Source: Callorhinus ursinus
Taxonomy: Eukaryota > Chordata > Mammalia > Carnivora > Otariidae
Assembly (NCBI RefSeq): GCF_003265705.1
Contig: NW_020312848.1
Span: 57,145,707-57,209,706, forward strand
Direction: 5' to 3'
DNA length: 64,000 nucleotides
Shown: positions 11,801-20,800 of the stretch, piece after piece
Layout: each line of letters starts with the position of its first letter
Position numbering within the stretch: position 1 is the stretch's first letter
The notes under the pieces: generated by a model
Databases searched by the model: none
What the model saw: the letters and a program-made list of their open reading frames with translations, nothing else
Told to the model about the DNA's origin: nothing
Made by a program: the position numbers and the translations under genes

Positions 11801-14800
11801 ATTCTACCATTTTTGCATTATTTTCGGTAATGGCAAGTAACAGTGGAGTATACCCATCCTGAAAAGATTATTTCAAAATGATTATTTAAAATATTGTACT
11901 AACATTGAATGCCTTTTAGATTTAAGTTCAATTTAAGAGATAAGTGTGTTAGTAAGGAACGTCTGAATATACACTTTAATTTTAAAAAGGTTTTGATATA
12001 TACCAAAATATGATTTCAGAGACTAAGAAAATAAACTGGAGTTGGGTCATTCAAAAATACAATCAAGGGGGGCGGAGCAAGATGGCAGAGGAGTAGGAGA
12101 CCTGGATTTCGTCTGGTCTCAGGAATTCAGCTGAATAGGGATCAAACCATTCTGAACACCTACGAACTCAACAGGAGATCGAAGAAGAGAGTAGCAACAA
12201 CTCTCTGAACAGAAAAGCGACCACTTTCTGGAAGGTAGGACATGTGGAGACGTGAATCTGAGGCGATATTCAAGAGGATAGATGGCGGGGGAGGGGGCCT
12301 CTGCCAGCGACTTCTGGCAAGTGATAGAGCCGCAGAGCACAAAATTGGAACTTTTAGAAGCCGGCTCCGCTGAGGGACGTCGCTCCAGTGGCTAAGCAGG
12401 GGGTGGAATCCTCCCGGGACAGTGTGGTCTCAGGACCCTCAGGGTCACAGAAAGACCAGGGGTGCCTGAGTGCGGCAGAGCTCCCAGGTATCGGAGCGGG
12501 GAAGCCGGCTGCAGAGACGGAGCCGAGGCACGGGCTCTCAGCTCGGGGTTGCCATAAACTGTGATCCGTGGCCCAGTCGGGCCACTGCTCCTCCAGCAGG
12601 GACCCAACAAGCGGCAGATCCGGGAAGACTCCCCTTCCTCCCCGAGGAGGAGCGGCGTGGGAGTGCACCACAGGGATCTGCTGGGTTTGGAGACTCCACA
12701 CGGGGTAGGGTGCCAGAGATAGCAACGCTCAGTCACAGGCCGGGTGAGCACGGAGTGCAGCCAGAGACCAGGGACACGGGAGTGACTGCTTTTCTCTGGG
12801 GGCGCACTGAGGAGCGGAGCCCCAAGTTCTTGCCTCCTCTGGGGCGGAGATTGGGAGGCCGCCATTTTCACTGTCCTCCTCCAAAGACGTACAGAAAGCT
12901 TTCAGGTAACAAAAGCTCCTGAGAGCAAACCGGAGCAGCTTGCTTAGCTGGGACCGACAAGGGCGGGGCAATTCCGCCTCCGGCAAAGACATTTGGGAAC
13001 CACGGCAACAGGCCCCTCCCCCAGAAGATCAGAACGAACAGCCAGCAAGCCAAGACCAAGTTTACCGATCAAGGAGAACGGGAGAACTCCAGCGCTAGGG
13101 GAATACTGCACATAGAATTCACGGCTTTTTTTACCATGATTCATTAGTTTTTCAAAGTTAATTTTTTAACTCTTTTTTTAATTTCTCTTTTTCCCTTTTT
13201 CAACCAACATCTTATCAATCCCTTTTTTTAAAAAAAACATTATTTTTCATTTTTAGAGTCATATTTTATCCCTTCATAGTAGTTACCCTTATTTTTGGCA
13301 TATATATATATAAGTTGTTCTCTCTTTAAAATTTTGAGACACAGTTTCTTCTAACAGATCAAAATATACCCTAAATCACTAGTATATGGCTTTGTTCTAG
13401 TCTCCTGCCTGATGACATTCTCTCCATTTTTTTTTTAAATCTTCTTTCTTTTTTCAAACTTATCGTATCAATTCCTTTTATAAAATCTTTTATATTTTCA
13501 TCTTTACAGTCATCTTCCATCCCTTCATTGTATCAACCCTTATTTTGTACATATATAAGTCTTTCTTCCTTTAAAATTTTAGGAGGCACTTTTTTCTAAC
13601 AGACCAAAATACGCCCAAAATCTAGTCTGTGGCACTGATCTATGCACTAGCCTGATCACATTTGATCATATTCGGTTTTTTTTGTATTGTTCTGTTTTTG
13701 TTTTTAATCTTTTTTGGGGTTTTTTTTTTCTTTCTTTCTTTTCTCTTTCTTTTTTCTTTCTTTCCCTTTCTTTTCCCCTGGTTTCAGGTCTTTTCTGATT
13801 TGTATAGAGTATATTTGCTGGGGACGTTCTTAACCTGTTGGCATTTTGTTCTCTCATTCATCTATTCTTCTCTGGACAAACTGACAAGATGAAAAAAATC
13901 ACCTCAGCAAAAAGAACAAGAGATAGTACCGTCAGCCAGGGACCTACTCAATACAGACATTAGTACGATGTCGGACCTAGAGTTCAGAATCGTGACTTTA
14001 AAGATACTAGCTGGGCTTGAAAAAAGCATGGAAGTTATTAGAGAAACCCTTTCTGGAGAAATAAAAGAACTAAAATCTAACCAGGTCAAAATCAAAAAGG
14101 CTATTTATGAGGTGCAATAAAAAATGGGGGCACTAACTGCTTAGGATAAATGAGGCAGAAGAGAGAATCAGCGATATAGAAGACCAAATGATGGAAAATA
14201 AAGAGGCTGAGAAAAAGAGAGAGAAACAACTACAGGATCACGAGGGCAGAATTCGAGAGATAAGTGATACGATAAGACTAAACAACATTAGAATAATTGG
14301 GATCCCAGAAGAAGAAGAAAGAGTGAGAGGGGCAGAAGGCATATTGGAGCAAATTATAGCAGAGAACTTCCCTAATGTGAAGAAGGAAACAGGCATCAAA
14401 ATCCACGAGGCACAGAGAACCCCTCTCAAAATCAATAAAAATAGGTCAACATCCCGACATCTAATAGTAAAACTTAATGAGTCTCAGAGACAAAGAGAAA
14501 ATCCTGAAAGCAGCTCGGGAGAAGAGATATGTAACCTACAATGGCAGAAACATTAGATTGGCAACGGACCTATCCACAGAGACCTGGCTGGCCAGAAAGG
14601 GCTGGCATGATATCTTCAGAGCACTAAACGAGAAAAATATGCAGCCAAGAATACTATATCAAGCTAGGCTGTCATTGAACATAGAAGGAGAGATAAAAAA
14701 ACTTCCAGGACAAACAAAAACTAAATGAATTTGCAAACACGAAACCAGCCCTACAAGAAATATTGAAAGCGGTCCTCTAAGCAAAGAGAGAGACTAAAAG

Positions 14801-17800
14801 CAGCACAGATCAGAAAGGAACAGAGACAATATACAGTAACAATCACCTTACAGGCAATACAATGGCACTAAATTCATACCTTTCAATAGTTACCCTGAAT
14901 GTAAATGGGCTAAATGCCCCAATCAAAAGACACAGGCTATCAGATTGGATTAAAAAACAAGACCCATCGGGCGCCTGGGTGGCTCAGTTGGTTAAGCGAC
15001 TGCCTTCGGCTCAGGTCATGATCCTGGAGTCCCGGGATCGAGTCCCATGTCAGGCTCCTTGCTCAGCAGGGAGTCTGCTTCTCTCTCTGACCCTCTTCCC
15101 TCTCGTGCTCTCTATCTCTCATTCTCTCTCTCAAATAAATAAATAAAATCTTTAAAAAAAAAAAAAATAAAAAACAAGACCCATCAATATGCTGTCTGCA
15201 AGAGACTGATTTTAGTCCCAAAGACACCCCCAGATTGAAAGTGAGGGGGTGGAAAACCATTTACCATGCTAATGGAGACCAAAAGAAAGCTGGGGTGGCA
15301 ATCCTTATATCAGACAAATTAGATTTTAAACGAGAGACTGTAATAAGAGAAGAGGAAGGACACTATATCCTACTTAAAGGGTCTATCCAACAAGAAGATC
15401 TAACAATTGTAAATATCTATGCCCCTAACATGGGAGCAGCCAATTATATAAGGCAATTAATAACAAAAGTGAAGAAACACATTGACAGCAATACAATAAT
15501 AGTGGGGGACTTTAACACCCCCCTGACTGAAATGGACAGATCATCTAAGCAAAAGATCAACAAGGAAATAAAGACTTTAAATGACACACTGGACCAAATG
15601 GACTTCACAGACATATTCAGAACATTCCATCCCAAAGCAACGGAATACCCATTCTTCTCTAGTGCCCATGGAACATTCTCCAGAATTCATCATATCCTAG
15701 GTCACAAATCAGGTCTCAACCAGTACCAAAAGATTGGGATTATTCCGTGCATATTTTCAGACCACAATGCTTTGAAACTAGAACTCAATCACAAGAGGAA
15801 AGTCGGAAAGAACTCAAACACATGGAGGCTAAAGAGCATCCTACTAAGGAATGAATGGGTCAACCAGGAAATTAAAGAAGAATTAAAAAAATTCATGGAA
15901 ACCAATGAAAATGAAAACACAACTCTTCAAAATCTTTGGGACACAGCAAAGGCAGTCCTGAGAGGAAAGTATATAGCAATACAAGCCTTTCTCAAGAAAC
16001 AAGAAAGGTCTCAAATACACAACCCAACCCTACACCTAAAGGAGCTGGAGAAAGAACAGCAAAGAAAGCCTAAACCCAGCAGGAGAAGAGAAATAATAAA
16101 GATCAGAGCAGAAATCAATGAAATAGAAACCAAAAGAACAGTAGAACAGATCAACGAAACTAGGAGCTCGTTCTTTGAAAGAATTAACAAGATTGATAAA
16201 CCCCTGGCCAGACTTATCAAAAAGGAAAGAGAAGTGACCCAAATCAACAAAATCATGAATGAAAGAGGAGAGATCACAACCAACACCAAAGACATACAAA
16301 CAATTATAAGAACATATTATGAGCAACTCTATGCCAGCAAATTAAGATAACCTGGAAGAAATGGGTGCATTCCTAGAGATGTATCAACTACCAAAATTGA
16401 ACCAGGAAGAAATAGAAAACCTGAACAGACCTATAACCACCAAGGAAATTGAAGCAGTCATCAAAAATCTCCCAAAAAACAAAAGCCCAGGGCCAGATGG
16501 CTTCCCAGGGGAATTCTACCAGACATTTAAAGAAGAATTAATACCTATTCTCCTGAAACTGTTCCAAAAAATAGAAATAGAAGGAAAACTTCCAAACTCA
16601 TTTTATGAGGCCACCATTACCTTGATCCCCAAACCAGACAGAGACCCCATCAAAAAGGAGAACTACAGACCAATATCCTTGATGAACATGGATGCAAAAA
16701 TTCTCACCAAAATCCTAGCCAATAGGATCCAACAGTACATTAAAAGGATTGTTCACCATGAGCAAGTACGATTTATCCCTGGGCTGCAAGGCTGGTTCAA
16801 CATCCACAAATCAATCAACGTGATACAATACATTAACAAAAGAAAGAACAAGAATCATATAATCCTCTCAATAGATGCAGAAAAAGCATTTGACAAAGTA
16901 CAGCATCCTTTCTTGATCAAAACTCTTCAGAGTATAGGGATAGAGGGTACATACCTCAATATCCTAAAAGCCATCTATGAAAAACCTACAGCGAATATCA
17001 TTCTCAATGGGGAAAAGCTGAGAGCTTTTCCCCTACGTTCAGGAATGCGGCAGGGATGTCCACTCTCACCACTGCTATTCAACATAGTGTTAGAAGTCCT
17101 AGCCATGGCAATCAGACAACAAAAAGAAATCAAAGGCATCCAAATCGGCAAAGAGGAAGTCAAACTCTCACTCTTTGCAGATGATATGATACTGTATGTG
17201 GAAAACCCAAAAGACTCCACCCCAAAACTGCTAGAACTCATACAGGAATTCAGTCAAGTAGCAGGCTATAAAATCAATGCACAGAAATCAGTGGCATTCC
17301 TATACACCAACAACAAGACAGAAGAGAGACAAATCAAGGAGTCGATCCCATTTACAATTGCACCCAAAACCATAAGATACCTAGGAATAAATTTAACCAA
17401 AGAGACAAAGGATCTGTACTCAGAAAACTATAAAATACTCATGAAAGAAATTGAAGAAGACACAAAGAAATGGAAAAACGTTCCATGCTCATGGATTGGA
17501 AGAACCAACATTGTGAAGATGTCAATGCTACCTAGAGCAATCTACACATTCAATGCAATCCCCATCAAAATACCATCCACTTTTTTCAAAGAAATGGAAC
17601 AAATAATCCTAAAATTTGTATGGAACCAGAAGAGACCCCGAATAACCAGAGGAATCTTGAAAAAGAAAAGCAAAGCTGGCAGCATCACAATTCTGGACTT
17701 CCAGCTCTATTACAAAGCTGTCATCATCAAGACAGTATGGTACTGGCACAAAAACAGACACATAGATCAATGGAACAGAATCGAGAGCCCAGAAATGGAC

Positions 17801-20800
17801 CCTCAACTCTATGGTCAACTCATCTTTGACAAAGCAGGCAAGAATGTCCAATGGAAAAAAGACAGTCTCTTCAACAAATGGTGTTGGGAAAATTGGACAG
17901 CCACATGCAGAAGAATGAAACTGGACCATTTCCTTACACCACACACATAAATAGACTCCAAATGGTTGAAAGACCTAAACGTGAGACAGGAGTCTATCAA
18001 CATCCTAAAGGAGAACACAGGCAGCAACCTCTTCGACCTCAGCCACAGCAACTTCTTCCTAGAAACATCGCCAAAAGCAAGGGAAGCAAGGGCAAAAATA
18101 AACTATTGTGATTTCATCAAGATGAAAAGCTTTTGCACAGCAAAAGAAACAGTCCACAAAACCAAAAGACAACCGACAGAATGGGAGAAAATATTTGCAA
18201 TTGACATATCAGATAAAGGGCTAGTATCCAAAATCTATAAAGAACTTTTCAAACTCAATACCCAAAGAACAAATAATCCAATCAAGAAATGGGCAGAAGA
18301 CATGAACAGACATTTTTCCAAAGAAGACATCCAAATGGCCAATGGACACATGAAAAAGTGCTCAACATCGCTCGGCATCAGGGAAATCCAAATCAAAACC
18401 TCCATGAGATACCACCTCACACCAGTCAGAATGGCTAAAATTAACAAGTCAGGAAACGACAGATGCTGACAGGGATGTGGAGAAAGGGGAACCCTCCTAC
18501 ACTGTTGGTGGGAATGCAAGCTGGTGCAGCCATTCTGGAAAACAGTATGGAAGTTCCTCAAACAGTTGAAAATAGAGCTACCATACGATCCAGCAATTGT
18601 ACTACTGGGTATTTACCCCAATGATACAAATGTAGGGATCTGAATGGGCACGTGCACCCCAATGTTTATAGCAGCAATGTCCACAATAGCCAAACTGTGG
18701 AAAGAGCCAAGATGTCCATCGACAGATGAATGGATAAAGAAGATGTGGTATATATACACGATGGAATATTATGCAGCCATCAAAAGGAATGAGATCTTGC
18801 CATTTGCAACGACGTGGATGGAACTGGAGGGTGTTATGCTGAGTGAAATAAGTCAATCAGAGAAAGACATGTATCATATGACCTCACTGATATGAGGAAT
18901 TCTTAATCTCAGGAAACAAACTGAGGGTTGCTGGAGTGGTGGGAGGTGGGAGGGATGGGGTGGCTGGGTGATAGACATTGGGGAGGTTATGTGCTATGGT
19001 GAGCTCTGTGAATTGTGCAAGACTGTTGAATCACAGATCTGTACTTCTGAAACAAATAATGGAGGATATTTTAGGAAAAAAGAAAAAGAAGAAGATAGCA
19101 GGAGGGGAAGAATGAAGGGGAGTCAGTCGGAGGGGGAGACGAACCATGAAAGACGATGGACTCTGAAAAACAAACTGAGGGTTCTAGAGGGGAGGGGGGT
19201 GGGGGGATGGGTTAGCCTGGTGATGGGTATTGAGGAGGGCACTTTCTGCGTGGAGCACTGGGTGTTATGCATAAACAACGAATCATGGAACACTACTTCA
19301 AGAACTAATGATGTAATGTATGGTGATTAACATAACAATAAAAAATAAAAAAAAATACAATCAAAGTTTTTACTTTAGGCCTAATTCAAATTGTGGGCAA
19401 GAGCAGTCTGGAGTATTTAAAGCGAAGAGCACCTAGCATTTAATATAAGTATTACAAACCATCAATTCACATTTCATAATGTTATCATTGAGATTCCATA
19501 GATCTCCAAGGCTGACACTTATTTTGGGCTGTCAGAGACAAAATATCAGTGAACGTAAGTGTTAAGAATCTTAAAAAAAACCAAAACTCATCTCAATAGG
19601 AGAGTTGGATTACTTTTAGTACAGTAAGTGATTTTCTAATTTAACCCTAATATCATTATCCATGAGTATATAAATAAGACAGGCAAAAATGTAGGCTTAT
19701 GATCTTTAACCAATATCAACTTATAGGGAAACCAGATATTTCTCATTAGATAGAGGCCTTTGAACAGTTATCATTGTTAAATATAGTATTGTTTTCGAGG
19801 TCAGTGTTATAGTTTGAAATGAAATGGACCAAGATTTTTTAAAAAGGAAAACCTTATCAGTGTTTGATAATCTCATTCTTCTTCTCCTTTTCCCCAGTTT
19901 CATTTTGGAAAACTCACGCTTCATCTAACGTGTGTTTCAACAGATATGAATATCTGCAATACATACCTTCTTTCATTGCTTTCAAAATATAATGTTATTT
20001 TTAATAGACTACCTTATTTTGATGTTCAAGATTAGCTTTGTGTTCAAGCAATTTTTCAACTAATGAGACACTTTGGCCACAGACGGCATAATGGAGAGCA
20101 GTATTGCCATCTAAATCCGCCAGATTTGGGTCTGCGCCATGGCCTAGAAGAATAGTAGCACAATCCTCCTTAGCACATTGTACGGCCTGTCAATACAACA
20201 AGAATAGATGAGTAACCAACTCACTACTCAGGATGTGATATATTAAACTAACATTTAATACTATGCTTTAAACTATGAAATCCAACAAAAGTTAACTAGA
20301 ACTCAAACGCATTCCAACTGAAAAGGAAAAATTAACACACCTTAGTCAATGGAGACCGGTTTTCACTATCGCAGACATTTATTTTGCACTGCTTCTCAAT
20401 TAAGAGAGATACAATATTTGAATATCCATTAGCACAGGCCAGGTGCAAAGGTGTTCTATATCAACATAACAAAACACAAAGTTAGAGGTAAGTCTTAGTT
20501 TGAGAAGTTACCATACTCAAGAACATGCCAGATCATATACTGTTATAGTATTTGCTTCATGTACTTATTGATATTCATATACAAGTTATATTAATTATAA
20601 GTGCTTTCTACTGAATTAAAAAGGACATGCAAATGCCTTTAAGATCAAATATTTAACTGGTTTCACTTCAAAGAAAGTTTATAATGAGTTAAAAATACAT
20701 ATGTATGTATGTATATATGTGTACATTGTATTCATCAAAAAATATCTAGTAAGCATTTACTATGGCTAGGCAGGGTTCTAGGTGATGAAGATATAGCAGC

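Larger units (their letters stand above)
12067..19350 (+). mobile_element. Full-length carnivore L1 in ANKRD7 intron 3
   Basis: Starts GGGGGGCGGAGCAAGATGGC (typical L1 5' end) and finishes in an A-rich tail. It is flanked by a perfect 14-bp duplication AAAAATACAATCAA (12053-12066 and 19351-19364). Order: GC-rich 5' UTR (12067-13888), ORF1 remnant, ORF2 remnant interrupted by a SINE, and a 3' UTR with two related G-rich segments. It is antisense to ANKRD7. Both ORFs carry frameshifts and stops, so the copy is inactive. It accounts for 7.3 of the 8.15 kb of intron 3. Confidence 0.95.

Noticed and set aside
12470..12922. 150-codon open frame and overlapping minus-strand frames in GC-rich DNA
   Set aside because: They lie in the L1 5' UTR, overlap each other on both strands and resemble no protein; open frames are expected in GC-rich sequence.
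14238..17944. Several minus-strand open frames across the L1
   Set aside because: Reverse-strand shadows of ORF1/ORF2, low-complexity hydrophobic translations.
12067..19350. Possibility that the L1 is still active
   Set aside because: ORF1 has several disruptions and ORF2 has a SINE insertion, frameshifts near 16345 and 17945, and a stop at 18468.
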